Assembly (NCBI RefSeq): GCF_011316935.1
Contig: NZ_WLYS01000001.1
Span: 1-64,000, forward strand
Source of the DNA: Sphingobacterium chungjuense
GTDB lineage: Bacteria > Bacteroidota > Bacteroidia > Sphingobacteriales > Sphingobacteriaceae
Direction of reading: 5' to 3'
Length of the DNA: 64,000 nt
In this document: piece by piece, positions 55,279 through 64,000 of the stretch
How the letters are laid out: each line of letters opens with the position of its first letter
Numbering within the stretch: the stretch's first letter is position 1
Notes under the pieces: generated by a model
Database searches by the model: none
Seen by the model: only the letters and a program-made list of their open reading frames with translations
Told to the model about the DNA's origin: nothing
Made by a program: the position numbers and the translations under genes

Positions 55279-57396
55279 TTAATTCAGTTCTAATAAAACC
55301 TTTGATCCTGTCGTCAGCTTCTGTCCAGCTAATAGGGATTGAGACACGACGCGTCCTTTTCCTTTTACGGCAGTTTTGAATCCAGCATTTTCCATGGCAT
55401 AGATGGCATCCATCAATCCCATTCCTAGTACACTTGGCACTACGCCTTCAGTAAATTGAGCTTCGCTAAATACGTTGGTACTCCGTTGTGCGCTATCTTT
55501 AACGGGGCGCGTTAGCGACGCCCAATTGTTTACTTGCAATCCCATCCACGCGTATACTTTAGAAGATGCTTCTTTGGAGCCTACTAAAGTGTGTGGCGTT
55601 TTATCCCCTTTGCTATTTACATGTCGTTTCTCAAAATTCTGATGTAAACTCAAATCGTTAGCATAGACCATGTCTGCCAACTCTTTGAATACCGGACCAG
55701 CTACAGAACCACCGTAATAGCCATTCCGCGGATTGCGGATTACTACAATCATACTATACTTTGGCTTTTCTGCCGGAAAATAACCTGCAAACGAAGATTG
55801 GTAGCGACGCGCTCCATAACCTCTCGCTCCATCGGCCATCTGCGCTGTACCTGTTTTACCGGCTGCATTATACAATGGACTACGTAGGCGTTTCCCCGTA
55901 CCGTTGGTCATCACGCTACGCATCATGCCTTGCATCTTATCGATCGCTTCCTCGGAAGCAATTTGCTTATTGATCACACGCGCTTCAAAGCGCTCTACGG
56001 TATTTCCGAGATTACGAATCTCTTTTACAAAAAGCGGCGCGATCATCTTACCATCGTTTGCTACAGCGTTGTATAATGTCAGCGTTTGCAATGGTGTCAA
56101 CTTCAATTCATAACCATAAGCCATCTGAATCAGTGACAGCTTGCTCCACGATCTGCTTTCTGGTGTTTTCACCCAAGGATCCCCTTCGCCCGGAATCTGT
56201 AAGCCCAAAGGTTTGTGCAATCCCCAACTGTGCAGCTTATTGATGAATTTGCTTGGATTATTGCCATAATGCGTGTGGATCATTTTCGTGACCGCCACAT
56301 TAGAAGATTCTTCAAATGCTTCTTGTACGCTGACGCGGGATTTCTTTGGAGCGTGCGAATCGCGAATCGTATGCGAAGGCACTTTGTACGTACCATTGCC
56401 AATATCGATCACGGTCGTGGTATCTACATAGCCATCATCTAGCGCTGCTAAATAAGAAGCTAACTTGAACGTAGAACCTGGGTCTGCACCTTGCGCAATG
56501 GCGTAGTTAAATTTCTCGCGATATACGCCATCCGTATCTTTGGTGAAGTTCGCAATCGCGCGGATTTCTCCTGTTTCTACCTCCATCAAGATCACGCAAC
56601 CATTATCGGCATTGCTCTGGATCAATTGTTTTTCCAAAGCACGCTGTGCCATATCTTGCATATTTACATCGATCGTCGCGATAATATCCGAACCATCGAC
56701 TGGTGCAATTTCTACTTCGCGACTCACCGGCACCCAAACGCCACCGGCGATGCGTTGCATCATTTGCATACCGCTTTTTCCTTCTATATAATCACCAAAA
56801 GCACCTTCCAACCCTACGCGGTATTCTTCATTGCGATAACCAATGGTACGCGCAGCCAAATTGGTAAAAGGTAAGATGCGTTTGTTCTCCTGTACTGCGA
56901 TCAAGCCACCAGAATAACGACTACGACCTTCCTTGAATGTTTTTAACAAAGGGAAAGTCTTCAGCTCTTTCAGATCTTGATGTGATACATTTCTTTTTAA
57001 CAGCATATAGCGCTGGCCTTTGGCGCGCGCTTCTTTCAGTTGCGTCAAATATTGACGGGCTGATTTATCTCCAAAAAATTGAGAAAGCCGTGCCGCCAGT
57101 GAATCTACTCTGGACTGGAATACGTCGCTATTCTCTTCTGGGATCGCCATCGCATCAAAGCGAATGGTATATTCCGGCACGGAGGTCGCTAGCAAACTTC
57201 CATCATTAGAATAGATGTTGCCGCGCGCGGCTTCTACCACACGCTCTTTTATAGTGAGTGAATCCGCAATAGTTTGCCATTTATCACCATCAACATATTG
57301 CACATGCAGCAGCTTGCCAAACACCAACAGGGCGCCAAACACCATTAGCCCGAAGGCTAGGTACACACGAATCAAGATGGACTTTCTGATATTCAT
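55279..57396 (-). CDS. ftsI: Septal transpeptidase FtsI (penicillin-binding protein)
   Basis: FtsI cross-links septal peptidoglycan and is a beta-lactam target. The 705-residue protein has one N-terminal membrane helix, a pedestal dimerisation domain, and a transpeptidase domain with S308-T-F-K311, S364-S-N366 and K514-T-G516. A PASTA domain fills about residues 640-705, which E. coli FtsI lacks. It follows ftsL by 23 bases. Confidence 0.95.
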   Translation of the reverse strand: MNIRKSILIRVYLAFGLMVFGALLVFGKLLHVQYVDGDKWQTIADSLTIKERVVEAARGNIYSNDGSLLATSVPEYTIRFDAMAIPEENSDVFQSRVDSLAARLSQFFGDKSARQYLTQLKEARAKGQRYMLLKRNVSHQDLKELKTFPLLKTFKEGRSRYSGGLIAVQENKRILPFTNLAARTIGYRNEEYRVGLEGAFGDYIEGKSGMQMMQRIAGGVWVPVSREVEIAPVDGSDIIATIDVNMQDMAQRALEKQLIQSNADNGCVILMEVETGEIRAIANFTKDTDGVYREKFNYAIAQGADPGSTFKLASYLAALDDGYVDTTTVIDIGNGTYKVPSHTIRDSHAPKKSRVSVQEAFEESSNVAVTKMIHTHYGNNPSKFINKLHSWGLHKPLGLQIPGEGDPWVKTPESRSWSKLSLIQMAYGYELKLTPLQTLTLYNAVANDGKMIAPLFVKEIRNLGNTVERFEARVINKQIASEEAIDKMQGMMRSVMTNGTGKRLRSPLYNAAGKTGTAQMADGARGYGARRYQSSFAGYFPAEKPKYSMIVVIRNPRNGYYGGSVAGPVFKELADMVYANDLSLHQNFEKRHVNSKGDKTPHTLVGSKEASSKVYAWMGLQVNNWASLTRPVKDSAQRSTNVFSEAQFTEGVVPSVLGMGLMDAIYAMENAGFKTAVKGKGRVVSQSLLAGQKLTTGSKVLLELN

Positions 57397-57419
57397 GGTA
57401 AATGCGTTTTTTGCGCTCC

Positions 57420-57827
57420 CTATTTATCTTTTTTTACTAATTCTATTTTTATTGGCGGTTCCGTGCGTTCGGTCAACCCTAACGTATCTGCCCGCTTGGC
57501 AATTTCAGTCTGCGTCGTCAGCTTCATCAATTCTGCATGGAGCGACTTGTAATCCCAACCCAGCTCCTTCACATCCTTGCCCAGTCGATCGATTCTACGC
57601 ACCGTATTCTCCGCCAAATGTCGGTTGGAGATATACAGCAATCCGAGCAAAGCAATAAAAGCGATGAACGGTAAATTCTTGGTCACTGAATAGGTAGAAA
57701 GTGGATTGCTAGAGAATATCGTCCGAATGAAATTTTGGGTCTCCTCGACCTTCTCTTCCAGTTCGTCAGACATTTCCTCCTGAACCTCTTCGCTCAGCTC
57801 GCCATTTTTTATCCTGTTTCTGGCCAT
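57420..57827 (-). CDS. ftsL: FtsL-like division protein
   Basis: This 135-residue bitopic protein has an acidic cytoplasmic start, one membrane helix at about 50-68, and a periplasmic coiled coil (about 70-110). It was assigned by topology and by its place between rsmH and ftsI, because FtsL sequences hardly resemble each other. It connects FtsQ and FtsI/FtsW in the divisome. Confidence 0.82.
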   Translation of the reverse strand: MARNRIKNGELSEEVQEEMSDELEEKVEETQNFIRTIFSSNPLSTYSVTKNLPFIAFIALLGLLYISNRHLAENTVRRIDRLGKDVKELGWDYKSLHAELMKLTTQTEIAKRADTLGLTERTEPPIKIELVKKDK

Positions 57828-57831
57828 CTGC

Positions 57832-58749
57832 TTAATCTTTTTCTATCCGTTGAGCGACGCGCAATTTGGCACTTCGAGCCCGGTTATTTTGTTGCACTTC
57901 CTCATGAGTCGCCGCGATCGCCTTGCGGCTGATGACTTGAAAAGGCTTGATCTCGTTACCAAAAAAATCCTTCTCGACTTCTCCTTTAAACTTGCCCTTG
58001 GCTATAAAATTCTTCACCAAACGATCCTCTAAAGAATGGTACGACATCACGACCAATCGGCCTTCATGTTTAAGCACGGGTACCGTTTGCTCTAAAAAAT
58101 CAGTTAGCGCTTCCAATTCTTTATTCACTTCAATACGCAAAGCCTGAAAGACCTGCGCATGGTATTTATGCTCTTTTCCACGTGGCACCAGCGACTTGAT
58201 CACCTCTTTCAACTGCGTTACCGACGTAACTAGCTTAGAAAGACGTGCCGTTGCAATGGTTTTGGCCAATGATTTAGCGTTTTGAATTTCGCCATACATG
58301 CCAAATATGCGATGCAACTCTTCCTCCGCATACGTATTAAGAATCTTTGCTGCATCCAGATCAGCCACTTGATCCATACGCATATCCAGATTCGCCTCAA
58401 AGCGAATCGAGAATCCTCGCTCTGCATCATCAAATTGATGCGAAGAAACGCCTAGATCAGCCAAAATACCATCTACTTGACGCACACCTTCTAATCGCAA
58501 GCTGTTTTTCAAAAACTTGAAATTTTGATGTACCAAACGAAATCTTGGATCATCAATTGCATTTTGAAGCGCATCGGGATCTTGATCAAAAGCAAACAAA
58601 CGCCCTTCTGGCCCAAGGTGCTTCAATATTTCTCTGGAATGTCCGCCGCCACCAAAAGTGACATCCACGTACACACCATTCGGCTTTATATTTAGCGCTG
58701 CTATACATTCTTGCAGCATCACGGGCACATGATATACTGGACTACTCAT
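57832..58749 (-). CDS. rsmH: 16S rRNA (cytosine-1402-N4)-methyltransferase
   Basis: RsmH methylates C1402 in the ribosomal P site. The 305-residue enzyme has the SAM motif VDVTFGGGGHSREIL near residue 28, the SSHQFDDAERGFS segment, and FQALRIEVNKEL. It overlaps mraZ by eight bases, so the two are translationally coupled. Confidence 0.96.
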   Translation of the reverse strand: MSSPVYHVPVMLQECIAALNIKPNGVYVDVTFGGGGHSREILKHLGPEGRLFAFDQDPDALQNAIDDPRFRLVHQNFKFLKNSLRLEGVRQVDGILADLGVSSHQFDDAERGFSIRFEANLDMRMDQVADLDAAKILNTYAEEELHRIFGMYGEIQNAKSLAKTIATARLSKLVTSVTQLKEVIKSLVPRGKEHKYHAQVFQALRIEVNKELEALTDFLEQTVPVLKHEGRLVVMSYHSLEDRLVKNFIAKGKFKGEVEKDFFGNEIKPFQVISRKAIAATHEEVQQNNRARSAKLRVAQRIEKD

Positions 58750-59215
58750 CTTCTAGGTCTCCTATATCCAATCCACCCATTACTTTTTCACCTAAAGTGG
58801 CAAAATCATCTTCACTCATCTCTCCCAACGTCTCCAGGTAAACAGATTTGGACCAAACTTCTATGCGATCAAACTGGCAAGCCAACATCAGCTCTCCGCT
58901 GATCTCGGCGTATTCCATCAAACTTTTAGGAAGCAATACCCGATTGGCTGAATCCAACGTTAGCTCGGTAGCGCCACTCATAAATTTTCGAATGAAATTT
59001 CTGTTCTCCGCCTTAAACTTATTCAAACGTGATAGCTGCCGCATCATCTTCGACCATTCTGAACGAGGATAAATCACTAAGTTTTTTTCGAAACCACGGT
59101 TCACGATAAGCCCCTCTTGCTCAATACTAGGTATCTGTTTTTTGAGCAACGCAGGAACTACCATTCTACCTTTGGCATCCAACTTACATGTATATTCTCC
59201 TGTCAGTTCGGTCAT
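58742..59215 (-). CDS. mraZ: Transcriptional regulator MraZ
   Basis: MraZ is an AbrB-like, ring-forming DNA-binding protein that represses the dcw cluster, including its own gene. With the ATG at 59215 it has 157 residues. The two repeated DNA-contact motifs are seen at LDAKGRMVVPALL and LDSANRVLLPKSL. A longer frame adds nine residues at 59242 but would overlap the promoter. Four MraZ-type boxes lie 38-72 bases upstream. Confidence 0.95.
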   Translation of the reverse strand: MTELTGEYTCKLDAKGRMVVPALLKKQIPSIEQEGLIVNRGFEKNLVIYPRSEWSKMMRQLSRLNKFKAENRNFIRKFMSGATELTLDSANRVLLPKSLMEYAEISGELMLACQFDRIEVWSKSVYLETLGEMSEDDFATLGEKVMGGLDIGDLEDE

Positions 59216-59239
59216 ATAGCTAATCAGCCTATTCGAAAT

Positions 59240-59247
59240 CAAATGTA
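59240..59247 (-). promoter_or_regulatory. -7 element of the dcw cluster
   Basis: TACATTTG on the minus strand (59247 to 59240) is a perfect -7 octamer 24 bases before the mraZ ATG. The expected -33 region falls inside the MraZ boxes, which would give direct competition with RNA polymerase. Confidence 0.6.
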
Positions 59248-59252
59248 AAATT

Positions 59253-59287
59253 AGACACTTTCTCCCACTTTATAACACTTTGCCCCA
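59253..59287 (-). promoter_or_regulatory. MraZ operator: four boxes with 10-base period
   Basis: On the minus strand the boxes TGGGG (from 59287), TGTTA (59277), TGGGA (59267) and TGTCT (59257) start exactly ten bases apart, with spacers rich in AAAG. MraZ proteins bind TGGGN boxes separated by five bases, as in E. coli. Two boxes match exactly and two are degenerate. The array covers the -33 zone of the promoter. Confidence 0.75.
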
Positions 59288-59562
59288 CAAAAAAGTTTTC
59301 CACAACAGTAATATCCCATCAGAAACCATCAGAACACGCTTACAACCTCATTATCTTGCATTTACAAGGCAAATTTTCCCTTAAGGCAATTACTAAAACG
59401 CTGACTGATATCATACTATACAAAGGCGCATCGCCTAACTTTATTCGCAAAATTGGGGTGAAAGTGGGAGAAGCGACCTTGTAGTGGGAAATCGTGTCAC
59501 GAGATAATCTCTTCCGCTTTGCTCTGATCAAATTAAGTTTCGTTTTTGTGTCCAAAAACCGA

Positions 59563-59570
59563 TATTTTTG
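59563..59570 (+). promoter_or_regulatory. -7 element of aspS
   Basis: TATTTTTG matches TAnnTTTG and lies 37 bases before the ATG at 59608. TTTC, one base off consensus, lies 21 bases upstream. Confidence 0.5.
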
Positions 59571-59607
59571 TCATCAGATTCTGAAATAGATAAATACATA
59601 ATAGGAA

Positions 59608-61353
59608 ATGCACAGAACACATACTTGCGGCGAACTGCGGTTGTCCGATCTGGGGAAGACCGTCACCTTGAGTGGGTGGGTCCAGAAATCACGTGACTTA
59701 GGAGGAATGACGTTTATAGACGTACGCGATCGCTACGGCGTTACGCAATTGGCTTTTAATGTCGACGATGATCAGACCTTGCGCGCAAAAGCGTTGGATC
59801 TAGGTCGCGAATACGTGATCAAAGTGACAGGTACTGTCATCGAACGTTCCAACAAAAATAACAAGATCCCTACCGGAGAGATTGAAATCAAAGTAACGGA
59901 TCTAGATATATTAAATGCATCGGCGTTACCGCCATTTACCATCGAAGATGAAACGGATGGTGGCGACGATATCCGCATGAAGTTCCGGTATCTAGACTTA
60001 CGTCGCAATCCGGTGCGTGAAAACTTGATCTTGCGTCATAAAATGTCGCAAGAAATCCGTCGTTATTTAGATGGCGAAAACTTTTTGGAAGTAGAAACTC
60101 CGGTATTGATTAAATCAACACCAGAAGGCGCGCGCGATTTTGTGGTTCCTTCTCGTATGAATCCAGGCGAATTCTACGCCTTGCCGCAATCCCCACAAAC
60201 TTTCAAGCAATTGCTCATGGTTTCGGGCTTCGATCGTTATTTCCAAATTGTGAAATGTTTTCGTGATGAGGATTTGCGTGCCGACAGACAGCCAGAGTTT
60301 ACGCAGATCGACTGCGAAATGGCATTTGTAGAGCAGGAAGATATCTTGAACATGTTTGAGGGATTGACTAAGCATCTTTTCAAAACAGTAAAAGGTGTTG
60401 ACTTGGGCGAAGTACCACGCATGACGTACGATGATGCCATGCGTTTGTACGGATCCGACAAACCGGATACGCGCTTTGGTATGCAGTTCGTGGAGCTGAA
60501 TGATGTGGCAAAAGGGCACGATTTCCCAGTATTCGAACAAGCAGAATTGGTTGTCGGTATCAATGCCAAGAATTGCGCTAGCTACACGAGAAAACAGCTG
60601 GATGCCTTGACCGATTTTGTGAAAAGACCACAAATAGGCGCGACTGGAATCGTTTATGCGCGTCATAACGAAGATGGAAGCATTAAATCATCCGTAGATA
60701 AATTCTACGATGCTTCAGCATTAGAAGCTTGGTCTAAAGCATTCGAGAGTGAGCCAGGCGATCTTTTATTGATCATGGCTGGCTCGAAAGATAAGGTACG
60801 CAAGCAATTGAACGAACTTCGACTAGAGGTTGCTGGACAATTAGGCCTGCGCGACAAAAATACATTCTCCCCATTATGGGTGATCGATTTTCCATTATTA
60901 GAATGGGATGAAGATTCGGCGCGCTATCATGCGATGCACCATCCATTCACCTCACCAAAACCAGAAGACATCCATTTGTTGGAATCTAATCCCGGTGATG
61001 TGCGCGCCAATGCTTACGATTTGGTGATCAACGGTGTAGAAGTGGGCGGCGGATCGATTCGTATCCACGATCGCGATTTGCAATCCAATATGTTTAAACA
61101 TCTAGGTTTCACGCCGGAGGAAGCGCAGAAGCAATTTGGTTTCTTGATGGAAGCATTCACTTATGGTGCGCCTCCGCATGGTGGATTGGCCTTTGGTTTA
61201 GATCGCTTGGTATCTATCTTCGCAGGTTTGGATAGCATTCGTGATGTGATCGCGTTCCCGAAAAACAACAGCGGGCGCGATGTGATGATTGATGCACCTT
61301 CTACCATTGCGCCAGCACAATTGAAGGAGTTGACGTTAGCCGTTAAAGCATAA
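59608..61353 (+). CDS. aspS: Aspartyl-tRNA synthetase
   Basis: AspS charges tRNA-Asp. This 581-residue class II enzyme has the N-terminal OB anticodon-binding fold, motif 2 in [18 protein letters not shown], the bacterial-type insertion domain, and motif 3 [15 protein letters not shown]. The length fits the bacterial-type enzyme. It is transcribed away from the dcw cluster. Confidence 0.97.
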   Translation: MHRTHTCGELRLSDLGKTVTLSGWVQKSRDLGGMTFIDVRDRYGVTQLAFNVDDDQTLRAKALDLGREYVIKVTGTVIERSNKNNKIPTGEIEIKVTDLDILNASALPPFTIEDETDGGDDIRMKFRYLDLRRNPVRENLILRHKMSQEIRRYLDGENFLEVETPVLIKSTPEGARDFVVPSRMNPGEFYALPQSPQTFKQLLMVSGFDRYFQIVKCFRDEDLRADRQPEFTQIDCEMAFVEQEDILNMFEGLTKHLFKTVKGVDLGEVPRMTYDDAMRLYGSDKPDTRFGMQFVELNDVAKGHDFPVFEQAELVVGINAKNCASYTRKQLDALTDFVKRPQIGATGIVYARHNEDGSIKSSVDKFYDASALEAWSKAFESEPGDLLLIMAGSKDKVRKQLNELRLEVAGQLGLRDKNTFSPLWVIDFPLLEWDEDSARYHAMHHPFTSPKPEDIHLLESNPGDVRANAYDLVINGVEVGGGSIRIHDRDLQSNMFKHLGFTPEEAQKQFGFLMEAFTYGAPPHGGLAFGLDRLVSIFAGLDSIRDVIAFPKNNSGRDVMIDAPSTIAPAQLKELTLAVKA

Positions 61354-61409
61354 TTTTATATTCCTGAGCGGCACGTTTTTCGAACAATAAATAGCTCAGA
61401 AATCTTATT

Positions 61410-61446
61410 TAGTAAAAGTTGGCAAGATGATTGCCGACTTTTACTA
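61410..61446 (+). terminator. Terminator of aspS
   Basis: A 16-pair stem (61410-61425 with 61431-61446, including one G-T pair) encloses a five-base loop. Its T-rich part is inside the stem and no long T-run follows, so it may be only partly efficient. Confidence 0.6.
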
Positions 61447-61471
61447 TACATAATACCCCACCCGATTACAT

Positions 61472-62929
61472 ATGCCGAATACGAAGGAAGAACAATTTAG
61501 AAAAGCTTGCGAGGTCAGCGCCTTGGATGCTCAGGGCAATAGGATCCTGCACGAGCATCTGGAAAACTATCGCCAAGCCTTTCAAAATCTAGCTCCTCGT
61601 TTTCAAAATCTTGAAAATGCCAAGAAGAAAGCGCATCTAATCAAGTGGAAAGCGATCGAAAATATGGATCGTTATCTATTGGACTTCGAAACCAACTTCA
61701 CGCGTGCGGGCGGTAAAGTCATTTGGGCAAATAACGCATCAGAAGCGTTAGAAGAGCTGGACAAGCTTTTGGCTACTTATCAGCCTAGCCATATCGCGAC
61801 CAACCATGCCATGATCCACGAGGAAATTGGTCTCCCAAAATACCTCGCAGAATCAAAATACCGCGCAGATGAAGCTGATCTTGGCCGTTATTTAGCGCAG
61901 CTAAACGGCACAAAACCGAGTCATGTAATCCAACCAGCCATTGAGCTGAGTGAAGAAAAAGCGAAAGCTCTATGGGATACAAAGCACCCAGAAATTGTAC
62001 CAGCCGAAAGAACAGAAGCGGAAAAAGCAGCGGAAGAAGAAGATTTAGAAGACGAGCAAGCAGCACCTATAGACGCAGCTGCAACTAAAATCTTACGTAG
62101 TTTTCGAAAGATTCAGCGCGACCGCGCCACATCGACAGATGTGATGATATCGGGTGCATCGCATCTATTAGCCGATACGGGCAGCGTAGTGATCAGCGAA
62201 AATGAAGGCAATAATCGTTTGCACAATGCTTTTTCTCCTTATCATATTGTATTTGCTGGTATTGATAAAATTTTGCCATCCATCCATGATTTGGATTTAT
62301 TGCTGCCATTGGGAGCATTGCATGATCATGGACAAAGATTGCAGCGTCACCACAGTTTGTTGACCGGACCGCAACGCGGTCGCGAAACCGATGGACCGAG
62401 CCAAATGGTGTTGATTTTGGTGGATAACGGACGATCAGATTTGTTAGCACTTACCGAGCAGCGCCAAGCCTTGTATTGGATGGAGTGCGGCGCAAGCACC
62501 AATGCTTGTGCGATGTATGAAACCATTGGTGGAGGCGCGTATCAAAATACATACCCTGGTCCTATGGGCGCTGTATTTACAGCGCATCTCGATTCAGAAG
62601 AATCGTACGACTACCTGCAACATGCCGCCAGCTTTACCAATACGGAGCGTGCTAATCCGTTAAACATAGATATTGATCGATTGCTTTTAAAGAATCGACA
62701 TGATCGGGTGAGCAATGCCGCAAAACCGTTGCCGGAAACTCGTGCATGGAGCTGGTACACCAAGCTGGCGAAGAACCGAAAGTACATTGACTTCCTTGGA
62801 AAAGGACTGAAAAATATTCTCATCAAATTGTTTTTCAAAAAATCTTGGGGAGATCAACGTGTACTGCCACGTATACCTGATAAATCCTTCTCGACGCAAT
62901 GGCGTTCCAAAGCCAAGGATACTGATTAA
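61472..62929 (+). CDS. LUD-domain protein, LutB-like without intact iron-sulfur motifs
   Basis: This 485-residue protein follows LutB/LldF, the ferredoxin-like subunit of L-lactate oxidation. The LUD core is present (GSVVISENEGNNRLHN near residue 237). The first 4Fe-4S motif, normally CxxCxxCxxxCP, keeps only C339 and C346; W336 and S342 replace the others. The second motif has F388, T391 and N395 in place of its cysteines. Only three cysteines remain in the protein, the third being C13. Iron-sulfur clusters are therefore unlikely. No lutA or lutC genes adjoin it. The function is uncertain. Confidence 0.75.
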   Translation: MPNTKEEQFRKACEVSALDAQGNRILHEHLENYRQAFQNLAPRFQNLENAKKKAHLIKWKAIENMDRYLLDFETNFTRAGGKVIWANNASEALEELDKLLATYQPSHIATNHAMIHEEIGLPKYLAESKYRADEADLGRYLAQLNGTKPSHVIQPAIELSEEKAKALWDTKHPEIVPAERTEAEKAAEEEDLEDEQAAPIDAAATKILRSFRKIQRDRATSTDVMISGASHLLADTGSVVISENEGNNRLHNAFSPYHIVFAGIDKILPSIHDLDLLLPLGALHDHGQRLQRHHSLLTGPQRGRETDGPSQMVLILVDNGRSDLLALTEQRQALYWMECGASTNACAMYETIGGGAYQNTYPGPMGAVFTAHLDSEESYDYLQHAASFTNTERANPLNIDIDRLLLKNRHDRVSNAAKPLPETRAWSWYTKLAKNRKYIDFLGKGLKNILIKLFFKKSWGDQRVLPRIPDKSFSTQWRSKAKDTD

Positions 62930-62937
62930 AAAATCCT

Positions 62938-62945
62938 TACCTTTG
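62938..62945 (+). promoter_or_regulatory. -7 element of queE
   Basis: TACCTTTG matches the consensus exactly and ends 20 bases before the queE ATG. There is no clear upstream TTTG at 19 bases. Confidence 0.45.
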
Positions 62946-62965
62946 CCTTTCTTAATAAAAATCGC

Positions 62966-63589
62966 ATGTCACGACAAGTTCCAGAAGACGGCAATCAACT
63001 TCCATTAATGGAAGAATTTTACACCATTCAAGGCGAAGGCTACCACACGGGCAAAGCAGCTTATTTTATTCGCTTGGGAGGTTGTGATGTGGGTTGTCAT
63101 TGGTGCGATGTCAAAGAAAGTTGGGATGCTAGTATTCATCCGCTTACATCGGTTGATACGATCGTGCAGCATGCTGATCAGCATCCAGCAAAAACAGTCG
63201 TAGTAACTGGTGGCGAACCGCTGATCTATAACTTAGATCCATTGACTAAAAGCTTGCAAGAGCGCGGCATTCGTACTTTTATGGAAACTTCTGGTGCCTA
63301 TCCGTTGAGCGGGCATTGGGATTGGATTTGTTTATCCCCAAAGAAATTCAAAGCACCTCGAAAAGATGTTTTGGAGGCTGCTGGCGAATTGAAAGTCATT
63401 GTTTTTAACAAAAGTGACTTCCAATGGGCAGAAGAACACGCCGCACAGGTCAGTCCTTCCTGCAAACTGTACTTGCAACCCGAATGGTCGAAAGCAGCAG
63501 AGATGACGCCGCTTATCATCGATTATGTAATGACCAACCCTAAATGGGAAATCTCGTTACAAACCCACAAATACCTGAACATTCCGTAA
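62966..63589 (+). CDS. queE: 7-carboxy-7-deazaguanine synthase QueE
   Basis: QueE is a radical SAM enzyme that makes the ring of the queuosine precursor. The 207-residue protein has the cluster motif GGCDVGCHWCDVK (C-x3-C-x2-C), the TGGEPL segment and the QGEGYHTGKAAYF opening. It belongs to the compact form of QueE. No other queuosine genes are in the window. Confidence 0.92.
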   Translation: MSRQVPEDGNQLPLMEEFYTIQGEGYHTGKAAYFIRLGGCDVGCHWCDVKESWDASIHPLTSVDTIVQHADQHPAKTVVVTGGEPLIYNLDPLTKSLQERGIRTFMETSGAYPLSGHWDWICLSPKKFKAPRKDVLEAAGELKVIVFNKSDFQWAEEHAAQVSPSCKLYLQPEWSKAAEMTPLIIDYVMTNPKWEISLQTHKYLNIP

Positions 63590-63671
63590 CATTTACGCGG
63601 CTATTCATCACGTTTATGTTACATAGCTGATCCAACTATTTTACTTATAATTGGAGTTGATTTCTTTTGTT

Positions 63672-64000
63672 ATGAATTTGCTAAAACGTTTTTTGCCGTG
63701 CTTGCTCTTTGTCACGGCCGCTCATGCTCAGTCTACCATCGATGAGGTAGAACGATTACAATCTATTCCCTTAGTATATCAAGTTCAAAAAGTGAACGGC
63801 ACCATCAAAATCGATGGCCGTGATATAGAAGCACAATGGGCTAACATTCCTTGGTCGAGCAAATTCATAGATATTGAAGGCGCAGACAAAACAACACCCG
63901 CTTACGAAACTCGGTTCAAAATGATGTACGATGATGCCAATCTGTACATCTACGCGAAAATGGAAGAGCCACACGTATGGGGAAATATCACCAAATACGA
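63672..64000 (+). CDS. Exported CBM9-like protein (partial, cut by the window edge)
   Basis: The gene starts at 63672 and remains open to the right edge, giving 109 complete codons. The translation begins with a signal peptide (LLFVTAAHAQ, cleavage near residue 19). The sequence VNGTIKIDGRDIEAQWANIPW, then TRFKMMYDDANLYIYAKMEEPHVWGNI, is the typical start of a family 9 carbohydrate-binding-like domain. Such proteins in Bacteroidetes bind sugars at the envelope or form the N-terminal part of larger proteins. The end is unknown. Confidence 0.75.
   Translation, partial: MNLLKRFLPCLLFVTAAHAQSTIDEVERLQSIPLVYQVQKVNGTIKIDGRDIEAQWANIPWSSKFIDIEGADKTTPAYETRFKMMYDDANLYIYAKMEEPHVWGNITKY

Larger units (their letters stand above)
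59216..59607. promoter_or_regulatory. Divergent control region between mraZ and aspS
   Basis: These 392 bases hold the dcw promoter and operator on the left and the aspS promoter on the right. They also contain a DnaA-box-like TTTTCCACA (59296-59304) and three plus-strand TGGGR words (59454, 59465, 59484). No gene is apparent. Confidence 0.6.

Overview
This window looks like core chromosome from a Bacteroidota bacterium, most probably of the family Sphingobacteriaceae. The evidence is a serine palmitoyltransferase (sphingolipid) operon, Bacteroidetes-type promoters (TAnnTTTG -7 element, sometimes with TTTG 19 bases upstream), no clear Shine-Dalgarno sequences, long MraY and FtsZ proteins, a dcw cluster without murF or ddl, and envelope genes typical of the phylum. 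I saw no rRNA, tRNA, CRISPR array, insertion sequence or prophage inside the window. No coding gene is visibly broken; the only truncated gene is cut by the right edge.

Left part (1-5,100): two tandem promoters point off the left edge. A tight minus-strand operon follows, for serine palmitoyltransferase, a GNAT-type acyltransferase, an extended SDR, a CDP-alcohol phosphotransferase and a GtrA protein. Together these could make and decorate dihydroceramide. 5,100-28,800 is a mosaic of short units: smpB; an AraC regulator divergent from aldehyde dehydrogenase and DUF779; a thioesterase; a membrane MutS-like ATPase; pcm; a class D beta-lactamase with a DUF4886 protein; the glycerol operon glpD-glpK-glpF; priA; a large exported propeller protein; an NrnA-like DHH phosphoesterase; a lipoprotein FKBP isomerase; tatD; ansA; and an exported esterase.

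28,900-41,400 holds the topoisomerase IV A subunit and a minus-strand envelope operon: TPR protein, outer-membrane barrel, HU/SPOR membrane protein, ExbB, ExbD, TonB and FolC. 41,600-43,150 is pyrR-pyrB. 43,334-59,215 is the complete division and cell-wall cluster mraZ-rsmH-ftsL-ftsI-murE-mraY-murD-ftsW-murG-murC-ftsQ-ftsA-ftsZ, ending in a terminator. Its regulatory DNA is informative: four MraZ-type boxes with exact 10-base period precede mraZ, three DnaA-box matches cluster between ftsA and ftsZ, and a 12-base word containing one of these boxes is shared by both sites.

The right end (59,600-64,000) carries aspS, a LUD-domain protein that resembles LutB but has lost most of its iron-sulfur cysteines, queE, and the start of an exported CBM9-like protein. 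No wholly new defence or mobile system is evident. The most interesting points are the sphingolipid operon, the dcw control sites, the cysteine-poor LutB relative, the unusual class D beta-lactamase motif, and a two-turn-spaced direct repeat upstream of the aldehyde dehydrogenase.
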